Source of the DNA: Limanda limanda
Taxonomy: Eukaryota; Chordata; Actinopteri; Pleuronectiformes; Pleuronectidae
NCBI RefSeq assembly: GCF_963576545.1
Contig: NC_083636.1
Span: forward strand, 4,929,356-4,993,355
Direction of reading: 5' to 3'
Length of the DNA: 64,000 nt
Shown here: piece after piece, positions 1 through 11,823 of the stretch
How positions within the stretch are numbered: the stretch's first letter is position 1
How the letters are laid out: each line of letters opens with the position of its first letter
The notes under the pieces: generated by a model
Seen by the model: the letters and a program-made list of their open reading frames with translations, nothing else
Databases searched by the model: none
Told to the model about the DNA's origin: nothing
Position numbers and translations under genes: made by a program

Positions 1-3000
1 TGGCAACATTGAGATTCTGGAGGAGAGATGTTATTAACGTGGCGTCTTGAATCAATCTGTCCCCTCACTTTGGTCTCAAGTGGAACAAGAGTCAGGGATG
101 AAGGGCTTGATCGGCGGAAAGGAAGGAGGGGGGGGGGGGTGCAGAAGGGACTTATGGGGAAAAGGTAAATCTATTTACAGCGGCGACGTCTTGGGAAATA
201 CAAGAGGAAGAGAGTGAGGGGAAGAGAGTGGGGGGGAGGGAAAGGGCTTCGGGGAAAAACAAACAAAAACGTGAAATGGAGCGAGAGGCATCGAAGGTTG
301 ATTTCCAGAAAAGAACGTCATAAGCACATCTTTATTTAAAAGATAAATAAATAAATTTGCAACAAAAGAAAACGACAGAGCCACTGGGCCAAAGAAATGA
401 AGCCGTGCAATCGGCATAGCAGGACAATTACCTTATACTCTAATCATAGTGATAATTAAATAGAAGCCAGAGCATCATAGAGCCGTCAGTGAGAGAGGAC
501 GCCGGGCCTAGAAGTATGGTTATCAGAATTCATATGCAGATGGAGCACATGCACATGAGAGGCACTTAGTCAAATCGCTAACACTAGATGAAGAAAAGAG
601 CCCGTAGCTCATCGACCGAAATACAAATCGTTGCAGCCTCCCCTGGAAATAATTAAGGACTGTCACATCCATGAAGACAAATGGCACGTAGCGTCTTTTG
701 GCTTTTTTGGCTCAGAATCCGCGGCCGCTCTCGTGCTCGCCACGCCGGCCCTTACGTCTCGTCCTGGCACCTGTCAGACGTGTCAGTGCAAAGTGTCGTG
801 GACGTAACAGACTCTGGATTCACTTGCTCTTAACCCGCACGGCTTCGGCAAATTGTAGAGGCCGAGAGCGGCGGCTCCCGGTGCAATTTCACTACGCCGC
901 AGCGATAAGGGGCCGGAAACAATTGCAACTTCTAGCGTTTTCCAATCTTGGAAATCCAGTAGCGCCGGCTCTCTCTGGTGAAGCACCTTGCGCGAGGAGT
1001 GGCTCTCCAAAGCGTTTGGAGCCGACGTCTTATTTAGAATCTATCAGGGAGTAATATCCCAGCGCAACTACTGTATATCTGATAACTGACGGTGCACAAC
1101 CCCTTCACTTCCTCCTCCATTTCCTGAGAGGAAGCCTTCAGAGGGAGCGTTGCAGAGCTGATAAAACTCACACAGGCCCCTTCATGCGCCGGGGTATAAG
1201 ACCACCGGGGCGGAGAAGCGTTGTGTAAGAGGGTGGCTGCCGATGTGGTGACCCTCAGAGCTCGGTGTTTTTACAAGCCAAGAGTGAAGATAATGGGATC
1301 AGCACCACCACACACGCTCCACACGCTAGAGTCCCACAGCCAAGTTAAAAAAAAACACTCAACGACACACAGGAACATCTTTTCTCTGCCGTGCTTTTAA
1401 GTTGACAAGGCCGTGTTAACATTAACAGATTTATTATGCATCCACTTAAATTGTCACCGCTGCCTGCCGCCGTTAACCTGTTCTCTGAGAGGAGGAGGAG
1501 AATGGATGGCGGTTGTCCGAGGCCGCTCGGTGCACAGGAACCAATTTTAGCTGAAAAGCCCGAACAGGAGCACGAGGAGTTTTTCTTTCTCCCGTGCGCT
1601 ACATTTTCCTTTTGACATCTTAAAAGCCATTAGTTCAGCAATGCACACCAATGCTCTGCACAATAGGACTTGGAACGGTGCCTTTTAGACATTATACAGG
1701 GGGACAAATGATGGAGCACTTGCATAGAGGGATGAACCGAAAAAAAGACTATGAAGCAGAAGTACAGTAGGGGGCGATTCAGGCAAGAGAAGTGAGTTTA
1801 AAAAGGGAATCTTAAGATGCACAAAAGCCTTTGAGATCCCTCCTGCTCGGCCAAATCCATTAAGTTTTAATAAAAAGAGCATCGCAAGGGCAGTAAACTT
1901 CTCGGATTCTGTGAAGCTCTCCACGTTGTGCTTTGTTTGTCTTGAGGTTTCACTTCCCTCCTGTAATCTTTAGATTCAAACTTTTAAAATAGAAAATAAC
2001 GATTATACAAAATAGATTTAGCTCCTGTGGAAGTGCAGATCTCACCTCCTGAAGGAGACATAACCAGACCAGACGTTTCAAAGGGAGATTTTCTGACAGA
2101 TAGACGGATTGAAGCGTCGATGTTGTTTAATTTTGGATTTGGATATCGAAGGCCAAATCGCAGATCTGAGGACGAGATTGTTGATCTAATTCAAAGTGTC
2201 TCTTCGTTAAAAGTCCGACCATCAGCTTCGATTTCTCAACAGATCCATCAGGACGAGCAGACAGACGTCGTGGGTTCGCTCGTCTGACCCAGTTCGGCGG
2301 AACCTTGTCATTCTCTCTGAATCCTGCACCGTACTTAAAATTCACTTTCCTTTTGAGGTTCTTTTCTTCCTGCACTCAGACTTTCCGATGAATAATTTTT
2401 GGTTATCTCTCTCGCTCTCCCTCACTGTCTCTCTCTCTCTTCCTCGCTGTCTCTTTTTTTTCCGTCTGTATGTAAATGGATGACCCAGATAGGGAAGCAT
2501 TTGTTGTTCCATTTACTGATATTGGGGAAGTCAACACTGCACAGTGGGAACACGCTGAGAAGCTATTTTTTTTTTTTTAAGGTTTAAATTGGTAAACAGC
2601 TTTAAAATCCTTATTTTTTTTGATGTCAACACGGATCAGGGCAGATTTCAACCAACTTTTCTGTAAACAATATTGAGGACAACGATACTGGATTATTTTT
2701 TTGTTTCGGAGCTTGATGCAGATTCAAACTTTTAAAAAATATCAATCATCTCTTTTTCCAGCACATCAGACACCACTCATGCAGAAACCAATACGGCTCT
2801 AATTGCCCCAATACCAGTGGTGCTCTAATTGCAATTGAGCCACTTTTTGATTGACTTTTTCTTTTACCCTCAGTCTCTGAACAGATGCTGCCTGGAAACT
2901 AATTGAACAAAATAAAAAAGGATTGATTGCAAATAGAACCTTTATGAAGTAGATCAACAAACAGGATTCCAAGAGATATAAAGCGGAAAATGGACGGAAA

Positions 3001-4014
3001 TAAAAGCAAAGAAGAGACATTGTGATCATGGTGTGTGTTCGAATCCCGAGCACAACTCAGCATTCAGCAACGTTCCCACCACTGACTGGGCAGCATCCTT
3101 TGATCGGCTCTTAATGACACTAAACGCAATCGCTTCAAGACAAGACAGCCCTGCTTATTAAGAGCGGAACAGATGTTTCACCAAAGTGATCTTGCCGTTT
3201 TAATTAGCCATTGATACTAAATGCATTAGCACCAGCAAACAGTGCGGGTTTTAAAATATAGCCAAGTGCCACCGGAGCTGAATCCCCCTCCCGTAAAGTG
3301 AAAAAATGGGAGGAGGAGCTGAGGAGGAATCCAGGGGGGGTTGCGGATGGGCGGTTGTTAGAAGAGCAAAGATTACCGGGCGCTGTCACAAACAGTGATT
3401 TGACCGTACACGCGTTCTGTCATCCCGGGGCGCCGAGCCGCCGTTAAGAAGATTCATCGGCAAATCTGCGGCGCTGCAACATCTGGTGGTTTATCTCCGG
3501 CGTGGGCCCCCCCCCGCTGCGGCCGTGGAGAACGTCTCAGAGAAGAAAAACAATCACCATTCCTTTTCCCCCCCCGCAGGACGCGCCCTTAACTGCACAA
3601 TATTGCGCCGGCCGTTTCTCATTCCAACAGGTGTGTGCTCACGAGCCCGGTTGGAAACTCAAAGAGTACAGATGGCCGCCGTCGAAAGAATAAAAATACA
3701 AGTATCATTAACCGCGGGATTGGAAACCTATAGCTCGACGAAAAAAAACAATTTCAGAAGCCCGTGACACCCGTGAGGTGCGATACACTCAAAACTATCA
3801 ATTTACAGTCGGGAGAATTATTGAGCAGCCTCACGCTCGACACGGAGACTTTATTCTAACCACAATGAATTCGAAAGGGGATTTTCCAATAGATGTCTGC
3901 TGAGGCTGTGATGTGAGTCCATCTCCAGCAGCACACTCCAGCTCCCCTGAAAGCAATTCTCAACGCCGCACGCAATTCTCTGGCTGATCCCACTTTCCCT
4001 CTCCGTGTGCATCA
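1..4014. other. Non-coding sequence, no gene recognised
   Basis: Mixed unique-looking DNA with short homopolymers (poly-G near 129-140; T runs near 2450 and 2570). Open frames are 60-120 codons, overlap on both strands and have no recognisable domains. The 698-1054 frame has no family resemblance. Confidence 0.7.

Positions 4015-4056
<42 letters not shown>
4015..4056. repeat. (CA)n microsatellite
   Basis: About 20 uninterrupted CA units, first of a cluster of four CA/GT tracts in 4.0-5.7 kb. Reading frames through it give His-Thr or Cys-Val runs and are not genes. Confidence 0.97.
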
Positions 4057-4060
<4 letters not shown>

Positions 4061-4840
4061 AAGGGTGCACGGGGCTGATTGCCTTTTGTCCACCGCTGAA
4101 AGCACGGCCACCTGGCTCCTGCTCACCTTCAATAGACTTCGATACGGTGGAGAAGCACCCGTCCAGCTGCTGCTTAACACTAAAGACATGCGTGTGTCCG
4201 TCTCCCTGCGTCTCCCCCCCCCCGTCTCTCCTGTGCTGTCACGCCACAAAAGGCCTTCGACTTCCTCCCGATCACTAACCACCACCCGGCGCCTCCTCTC
4301 CACTTCTGCCCCCGAGGCCACATCTTCCACTCACATCACAACAATAGCCATCCCTCCTCCTCTAAAGATCTCCGGCTCGGGCGTCTGTAAACTACACACA
4401 CGGCTGATGTGAACTGTCCCCCCCCCCCCCACCCCAACCCTCCTTCTAACGGTGACGGGAATGAATCCCCTGTTAGAGATTACTGTGGCATGTAACAGCC
4501 CTTGAGCGGCTCAGTTTACCGAGTTTAACAAGGTTCAATGAGTGTGCTGGGATGGTTAGGAAACAAAGGGGGCGAAGTTTTCATGTCTGGATTTATAAAA
4601 GCATGATGGTGCATCATACGCCTTTATAAACTCATAAACTCCGTGGCCGCCTGGATGTAAAAAGCCCAGGAAATATTAAGCTTTTAATAGGGAAGAATCC
4701 CCATTTAGACTTTAATCTACCAAAGCATCATATTATGAACCCGACCTGGTAACGACTCCGAGGGAGAAACGCACACGAAGCGCACAAAGGTGGCGAAGCT
4801 CCAACGGTGCAGGGTTCACTCAGTCAGCGCCACTTAGTGC

Positions 4841-4888
4841 CCACACACACACACACAGACACACACAGAGAAACACACACACACACAC
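4841..4888. repeat. Imperfect (CA)n microsatellite
   Basis: CA units interrupted by CAGA and AGAGAAA. Confidence 0.95.
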
Positions 4889-5057
4889 GCCCGCCCACTG
4901 GTTTACTGGGATTACATTACTTAGTTTTGATTGACAGCAAACAAATCTGCTCGTCTGAATTTGCATCTTTCTCATGTGGGGTAAATACACAACATACCTC
5001 AGCTCTCCTGCACCATGTCGCTCTTTCTCTTTACTCCGTGTCTCTGGTTTTTTATGC

Positions 5058-5095
5058 ACACAGACACACACACAGACACACACACACAGAGAGAA
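5058..5095. repeat. Imperfect (CA)n with CAGA interruptions
   Basis: CACAGACACA-type units ending in an AGAGAGA stretch. Confidence 0.93.
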
Positions 5096-5613
5096 GAGAC
5101 TTTCTGTCTTTTTCACACTTACTTTAAATTAATCCCTGGGTTACCCTAAAATATTAACAGTGTTTTCACAACCCTCGCCAAGAAGAAGCCACACTCCTTC
5201 ACACACTGACTTTAACTTCCCTACAGGAGGACAAGGATGAAATAAATTAGCTCCCCCCTGTATTCACAATGTCACTTCCTCTATAAAGTGGCGTCAAACT
5301 ATATTTAAGTTGACGTCCCCGAGGTCCCCAAGCAGAAAATATCCCCATTCGTCAACAGATTTAAGTTTTTCGATGGATTTATTTGTTTCCAAGTTTGTTT
5401 ATTTCACAAACTTTAGGGGTTTCAGATTTATAGGAATAAAACCTGCACGAGTATCAGTGTGTAAAGATGCAGATTTACTCATTTCATAGTTTCAACAGCT
5501 CAAGTACAAAAAACGAGTATAATCACAAGCAAAACAATTGCATGGAGACTTGTTGTGTTTGTGCATGTTTGTGTGTTTTCCCCACCAGAGTGAAGGTAAA
5601 TGGAGAATGCCAC

Positions 5614-5654
5614 TTGTGTGTTTGTGTGTGTGTGTGCGTGTGTGTGTGTGTGTT
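5614..5654. repeat. (GT)n microsatellite
   Basis: About 20 GT units with single-base interruptions (TTTG, CGTG). Confidence 0.95.
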
Positions 5655-7781
5655 TCTGATGGGGAGCTGTGATTGTATTTTCTTTTCCCTGTCCCCTGAG
5701 GAGGTGACATGGCTGCTATTGTAATTCCACTCTCATTTCCTGCGTCGCGGCGGCGACTTGCAGACGTGTCACTCAGGAGCAGCAGAGAATGCTCCTGTCA
5801 ATCAGCCGCGGAGCCATTACTGCGGCGGGCGGCGTCCGTGCAGCGGCGTGCGCCCTGATCCTCGTTAGCATAACTACATCCTAACACTTTGTCCATCTGC
5901 GCTCGCCGTGATTGGTAGGTGGGGGGGGGGGGAAACACACTGGGAGCAAAGAGACGGTAGAACAGAGAGGCTGAAGGAGGTGATGTGTAAAAAAAAAAGG
6001 TGACATTAGATGATGTTGTGTTGTCGGACGAGAGGAGTGTGACACTGCAGATAAGTTTGAGAATCCTGTGACTAAACAGCAGACAGCTAACAGGTTTACC
6101 GGAGGAGACGGCATTATTACAGGATATTACCTCGCGCTAAAATGACGGCAATATGCAAATGTAACTGGGGGGGGGGGGGGGGGGATCACGGAGCTAAGTA
6201 TGAGACAATGATGGAGTGTCTGCAGCCGACAGATACCGGGTGCAAAGACAAATACTGGCAGGCGAGAGTGAAAAAGCCACCGAGTGGATGGAGAGCCGGA
6301 GCAAGGCTCGGCTCTGAGAGCAGCAGGAGCGGCAGGAGAGAATCTGGGTAATGCAGGGTGACGTGAGGGGGGGGTGGGGGGGGGTGGGGCGTTGTGTGAC
6401 AGGTAACCCCCCCCCCCTCCCGCTGGGTGCCTTAAACAGAGCAGAGCTCTAACCAGAACACCATCCATCACCCAGTCAGTCACAAGTGTGACATGACAGG
6501 CGAACCCGTTCCCTGTCAAGACAGAGGAATATGAAAAGAGAGCTCTGGGAGGACTGGGGGGGGGGATTGGGGGGGGTGGGTGCAGGCTAAAACCAAAAAA
6601 TGTGAGAAAAAGAGAAAGTGTGATTGAAAAGAGTGGCGGTGCTAAAAACAGTGGAGATGGAGGCTGTCACTCCAGACAGGACGGTTCATGCTGGTGAGTT
6701 TTGGAAGAAGTCGGGGAAGAAGTCGAGAGTCTAAACTCAAAAAAGTGAAATATTGCTTTTGACAATCGCTCTGACCACAAGACGCGACTTCATCCTTGGA
6801 CTCGGATACTCCAAGTCCTCATACCCACAGTGCATACATAACAAAATACACCGCCAGTGGGTTCATATAAATATATGAAAGTGAAGAGCATATATTTTTA
6901 AATGGATCAACCATCAGCAATTCTGAGCCAAACTACTAAAATAACAAAAGTCTTCAGCTGGGTAGTGTTAGGATTTCAAATGTTTAACTATAGTCTGTGC
7001 TGACAGAATTCCAACCAAATAAAGCTAGAGGTAGTTTTAGCTAGATATTATGCTCTGTACAAATGATTTAATAATAACATTTTCCTTCCTAGGGTTTAAT
7101 CTACAAAGGATCAGTCGGAGACAGAAGTTTCCTCTCAGGAATTGGAGGAGACTAAACCAGAGCAAAAAGGAGAATCCATATTGGACCAATGCATTGTCTG
7201 CTGGAGCTGTAAGTCATTGTTGAGTGACACATAAGCTAAAACATCTTTAGAAAACATTCAGAGGTCATCTCAATTCCTGATTCGATATCCAAGATAAAGG
7301 CTAGACGAGTATTTTCACTTCAGTGGTGTAAGCTGTTGACCAGTGACTCTGCTGCATATCGCCAGAGGAAATCTCATAAAACAGCCAAATCCCATTTAAT
7401 AGTTTGTGTTGTGAATCCCTGACACGAGGCAGCTTGGACCCTGGAGAGCAGCGGAGATCATTCAGCCATGCAAGACGCTTTTACTTTCCATTGTGTCTTC
7501 TGTAATTCTTTTCAAGGAGGACCGTTTTTCTTTTATCTCTTTCTTATGCAAAGCGAAACAACCAAACAACCAAACACTCCACTTTTTTCCCTCACTGCCA
7601 CGGGAACAAAGTGCCCTGCGGTGGGAAAAGTGTTTATTGCTCCAAAAGGCCACGACGATTATGATTTCAGCACCGAGATGAGGAGCAAGACAAATGTTGT
7701 TTCGGTGAGCGCTTGGACTGAATGAGGCCACGTGCCATCAAGTCCCACTTTGTTTTGTGCTGTAAAAGAACAAACAAGCTG
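5655..7781. other. Non-coding sequence rich in poly-G/C tracts
   Basis: Poly-G/C runs of 9-18 bases at 5921, 6167, ~6367-6388, ~6408-6418 and ~6557-6577. Nothing else is recognised. Confidence 0.65.
6167..6184. repeat. Poly-G homopolymer (18 G)
   Basis: Eighteen consecutive G. Other poly-G/C tracts nearby are 5921-5932 and ~6367-6388. Confidence 0.97.
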
Positions 7782-7790
7782 CTGTGAGCG

Positions 7791-9145
7791 GGAGCGTGCC
7801 TATGTTCCCACAGTCCAATGTTCCCACAGCCCTATGTTCCCACAGCCCTATATTCCCACAGCCCTATGTTCCCACAGCCAAATGTTCCCAGAGCCCTATG
7901 TACCCACATTACTAATATTCATTACAAAATTAGGCCCTATGTTCCTACAGTTCCCACATTTCTACCCCTGCCTGGTAGTTAAGGGTTCACCATTTCGTAG
8001 CTGGTGAACCCTAACCCTAAACTCTCTTGAGTTAAACACCGCTAACCCTAGCCCTAAACTCCCTTGAACTCAACACCGCTAACCGTAACCCTAACCCTAA
8101 ACTCTCTTGAACTCAACACTGCTAACCTTAAACTCTCTTGAGCTCAATACTGCTAACCCTAACCCTAAACTCTCTTGAGCTCAACAATGCTAACCCTAAC
8201 CCTAAACTCTCTTGAGCTCAACACCACTAACCCTAACCCTAACCCTTAACTCTCTTGAGCTCAACACCCCTAACCCTAACCCTAAACTCTCTTGAGCTCA
8301 ACTCCACTAACCCTAACTCTAACCCTAAACTCTCTTGAGCTCAACACCGCTAACCCTAACCCTAAACTCTCTTGAGCTCAACTCCACTAACCCTAACTCT
8401 AACCCTAAACTCTCTTGAGCTCAACACCGCTAACCCTAACCCTAAACTCTCTTGAGCTCAACTCCACTAACCCTAACTCTAACCCTAACTCTAACCCTAA
8501 ACTCTCTTGAGCTCAACACCGCTAACACTAACTGTAACCCTAACTCTAACCCTAAACTCTCTTGAGCTCAACACCGCTAACCCTAACCCTAAACTCTCTT
8601 GAGCTCAACTCCACTAACCCTAACTCTAACCCTTAACTCTCTTGAGCTCAACACCACTAACCCTAACCCTAACCCTTAACTCTCTTGAGCTCAACACCCC
8701 TAACCCTAACCCTAAACTCTCTTGAGCTCAACTCCACTAACCCTAACTCTAACCCTAAACTCTCTTGAGCTCAACACCGCTAACCCTAACCCTAAACTCT
8801 CTTGAGCTCAACTCCACTAACCCTAACTCTAACCCTAAACTCTCTTGAGCTCAACACCGCTAACCCTAACCCTTAACTCTCTTGAGCTCAACACCCCTAA
8901 CCCTAACCCTAAACTCTCTTGAGCTCAACTCCGCTAACCCTAACCCTAAACTCTCTTGAGCTCAACTCCGCTAACCCTAACCCTAACCCTTATTTTTAAA
9001 TGTGGGAACATAGGGCTGTGGAAACATCGGGACTAATTTTCAAAATAAATCTTGGAACATAGGTCTGTGGGAACATAGGGTCTTATTTTCAAAATTGTCA
9101 GTGAAAAAAAAATTCTTAGCAATGTGGGAACATAGGGCTGACCCC
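7791..9145. mobile_element. Candidate non-autonomous DNA element with telomere-like minisatellite core
   Basis: The ends are inverted: the left begins GGAGCGTGCCTATGTTCCCA, and the right end, reverse-complemented, begins GGGGTCAGCCCTATGTTCCC. The 9-bp sequence CTGTGAGCG occurs just outside both ends (7782-7790 and 9146-9154), as a target-site duplication would. Inside the left end is a tandem 16-bp unit (CTATGTTCCCACAGCC, about seven copies, 7799-7910); inside the right end are inverted relatives (GTGGGAACATAGGGCTG, 9001-9140). The core is a minisatellite (8005-8992). No transposase frame is present. A 9-bp duplication suits Mutator-like elements, but the superfamily is a guess. A chance 9-mer beside an expanded satellite is the alternative. 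Confidence 0.6.
8005..8992. repeat. Telomere-like minisatellite (CCCTAA blocks alternating with ACTCTCTTGAGCTCAAC)
   Basis: About two dozen copies of a 36-50 bp unit. Each has 1-4 CTAACC(C) hexamers, the C-strand form of the vertebrate telomere repeat, followed by ACTCTCTTGAGCTCAACACC or a close variant. Variants (CCGC, CCAC, CCCC; AACTCTAACC inserts) alternate, so blocks such as 8265-8420 and 8690-8850 are near copies of each other, implying higher-order amplification. It is not a true telomere: unrelated unique DNA flanks it on both sides. Confidence 0.9.
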
Positions 9146-9221
9146 CTGTGAGCGAGAGAATCCAGTGAGCGTCAGCCGGGATCTAACAGGGACGGAGCAG
9201 CGACCGGCCCTCGGGAGGAGG

Positions 9222-9252
9222 AGGAGCCTCAGGAGGAGGAGGAGCCTCAGGA
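9222..9252. repeat. Short minisatellite, GGAGGAGGAGGAGCCTCA, ~2 copies
   Basis: An 18-bp unit is repeated just over 60 bp beyond the minisatellite-bearing element. Confidence 0.8.
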
Positions 9253-11112
9253 GCCATTCCAGTGAGCGACTGCACAACACTTAACCCTTTCATCAGCCGG
9301 GGCCTCATTCATCGCCTTCATCCAATTCCTTATTCTGCTCCATCCCTCCTTCTCTCCCTTCACATCATCCCTCTCTCTCTCTCTCGGGGGTTAGTCCCTC
9401 CTCTTTTTTTTCTCCTTTGTACGCTCTTTTCTGCTCTCTCCTTCATTTCTCTCTCTCTCTCTCTCGTTCCCTTTGTCACTATATCTCTGTCTTTCTATCT
9501 CCCCCCCCGCTCGGCTGTCTCTGGCGCACAGAGCAAAGGCCTCCGCAGGGGACCAGCTATCGATTGAACTGAGTCAGCTATGTACACTTTAATTCATTAA
9601 ACCCCTGCTGGCAATGCCCATTGGGCAATTCCAATAATGTAAAGGGACGAGCCGGAGCCTATACATGTCAGGGTTATGCATAGGTGTAGGTATAAGGACC
9701 TGATGGAGGCAATAATTGCATGCATGTAGAAAACTTGGACACAGCTGCCTGCTGGCTCATGGCGGCAAAATGAAAATGAATAAATCAGGACGTACAGAGG
9801 ACATCCAATAATATTTTTTCTTCCAACTTAAGGGGATAGGGGTAATTGAATGGAAGTAATACATATGGTAATCCACACACTTTACTGCCCCCTGCTTGCA
9901 AGCATGCACGATGATTTACACACCTGTAGTTGCACATTATGGATGAAGGCAAATCATTTGTTGGATTTGAATGAGAGCGACAGAGAAATCTTGAAATCGG
10001 ATCTAGAGAAATGTGACTGTGGATTGAACGATTATAGAAATATTTAATGTTGGTTTGGCAAACGAGAGGAAATGAAAAGACACAAGAACCAATAGAACTC
10101 AAGCTAATGGAGCTGGATTCATCTTCATTTTGTTCTGTTTCATCTTTTTTCTTGTTAAAAAAAAAGGGTACAAGCATTATGACGCCCTCTCTGATCCCTC
10201 GGCCCCCCCGCCCGCCAAACACCAACTGCGTGAAAGGGAATCTCGAGAAAAAGGAAAACAGAGACGCGTGCATGCAATCACATTACACACTTGTCAACTT
10301 AAAAGGTCACCGCATTAGTTTGGTGCCGGTTGCATTTGCGAGTTGCTCCAAGTCGTCGTCGTGTTTTTCCTTCAGTTGCTACAAAAAAAACGTATTATTT
10401 AGAATTGTCTCCTTTTTCTACTTGTCCCTGATGACATTGGACGCCGGATTTCTTTTGGGGTTTTTGTTTCTGATCCGCACCCTCGCTGGGCCCGGGGGCC
10501 CCCCCTCGAGGTGCATCCCATAAATTGCGACACAGGATGTTGCCGAGCGTCCGGAGTGTGACAGCAGCAATCCAATGAGTGCATCGCAGCACGCCAGCAT
10601 CTCGGCCACTTCCACCCGATCGATCACGGGCTCCGGCCCCCCGGACGTGTGAACATTATGTACGACTCTCCTTTCATCTGCGTCGGTCATGAAAGCAGAG
10701 TCTGGATGCGACACGTTGTGCGACAGTCGGCGGCTGATGGGCCGCGAACACTGATATAAACCATGTGTTGTGTTTGATGTGTGTCGCTGATCCCGCCCAC
10801 TCCTCAGTGTCAGTGGGCTCCATACAGGACAAGTGCACTGCACAGTTATGGCGTTACAACATGGACCCGGTTTCCCTGGTGGTTAACTCTGCCAGACACT
10901 TAATTTACCATTTATAGATTTGCTTTTATAGTAATTCAAGATCTAGAACACATTCACCACTCGTGCCGTTATATCTTCAGGACACGGAGCATTTTTCTTC
11001 ATGTGCACGGCCTCATTCTGTGTTCTCTAGCATGCAAACACACCTATGCATGATTTGTGCCCCGACCTCACTCTGTATACTTTGTGCACATGCGGTGGAA
11101 GACGTGTGAATC

Positions 11113-11114
<2 letters not shown>

Positions 11115-11162
<48 letters not shown>
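11115..11162. repeat. (GT)n microsatellite
   Basis: About 24 uninterrupted GT units. A second, imperfect (CA)n lies at 11290-11332. Confidence 0.97.
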
Positions 11163-11164
<2 letters not shown>

Positions 11165-11289
11165 GTTTCCCCCAAGGGGATGAAGCAGTGGTATTCACCA
11201 GCCCTTATTAAAATGCCAGTCTGGCCTAACAGAGTCAGGGAAGGCACAGGCGGCTGCCCTTGATTTTCTCATCACCCTCCTATCCCACG

Positions 11290-11332
11290 ACACACACACA
11301 CACTCACACACAAACACACACACACACACACG
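11290..11332. repeat. Imperfect (CA)n microsatellite
   Basis: CA units with CTCA and AAAC interruptions. Confidence 0.93.
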
Positions 11333-11796
11333 TCGCAGTCAGCCGAAACCTCATGCACACGGTTGTTTACTTGTCAACAAATAGGTGAAAGGCTTCTAGA
11401 GGAAAAAGAATGACCCTGATAAGGTATGTGAGAGTCTACTGGGATTCCAACATACTATAATCATTCATGTCAAAAGTATTACATGTGTTGTATATCTATA
11501 ATATACACAGGGGTTGTTATTTAGAAGTATTTACACCTCTTGGGAATAAAAAGAGTGGGTTATCATGTTTATTTTTGCATTTGAGTTATTTACTTACATT
11601 AAGCTATACTAATAATGTGTGGGAGTAAATAACCGCTTTACCGAATCAAGTGAAATTGGACATTTTAACATGTTTTCAACACCGCTGGAGTCTTTTCATC
11701 TATAGCAGAGTAATGACTATACTTGAAGATGACGGGCTTCAATAATGCTTCTCTTCCTGTATGGCCGTCTCCGTGGCAACGTACACTTACAGGGTT

Positions 11797-11823
11797 CTGA
11801 CATCTGAGAGAGAGAGAGAGAGA
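11797..11823. repeat. (GA)n microsatellite
   Basis: GAGAGAGA tract of about 12 units. Confidence 0.9.

Noticed and set aside
3030..3056. tRNA B-box-like sequence (GTTCGAATCCC)
   Set aside because: Flanking bases do not form a T-stem, and no A-box or anticodon arm lies at the right distance upstream.
8005..8992. Chromosome end or true telomere
   Set aside because: The CCCTAA blocks are short, interrupted by a fixed 17-20 bp spacer, and unique sequence continues on both sides.
10418..10843. 141-codon minus-strand frame
   Set aside because: Contains no motif I can assign and overlaps open frames on the plus strand.
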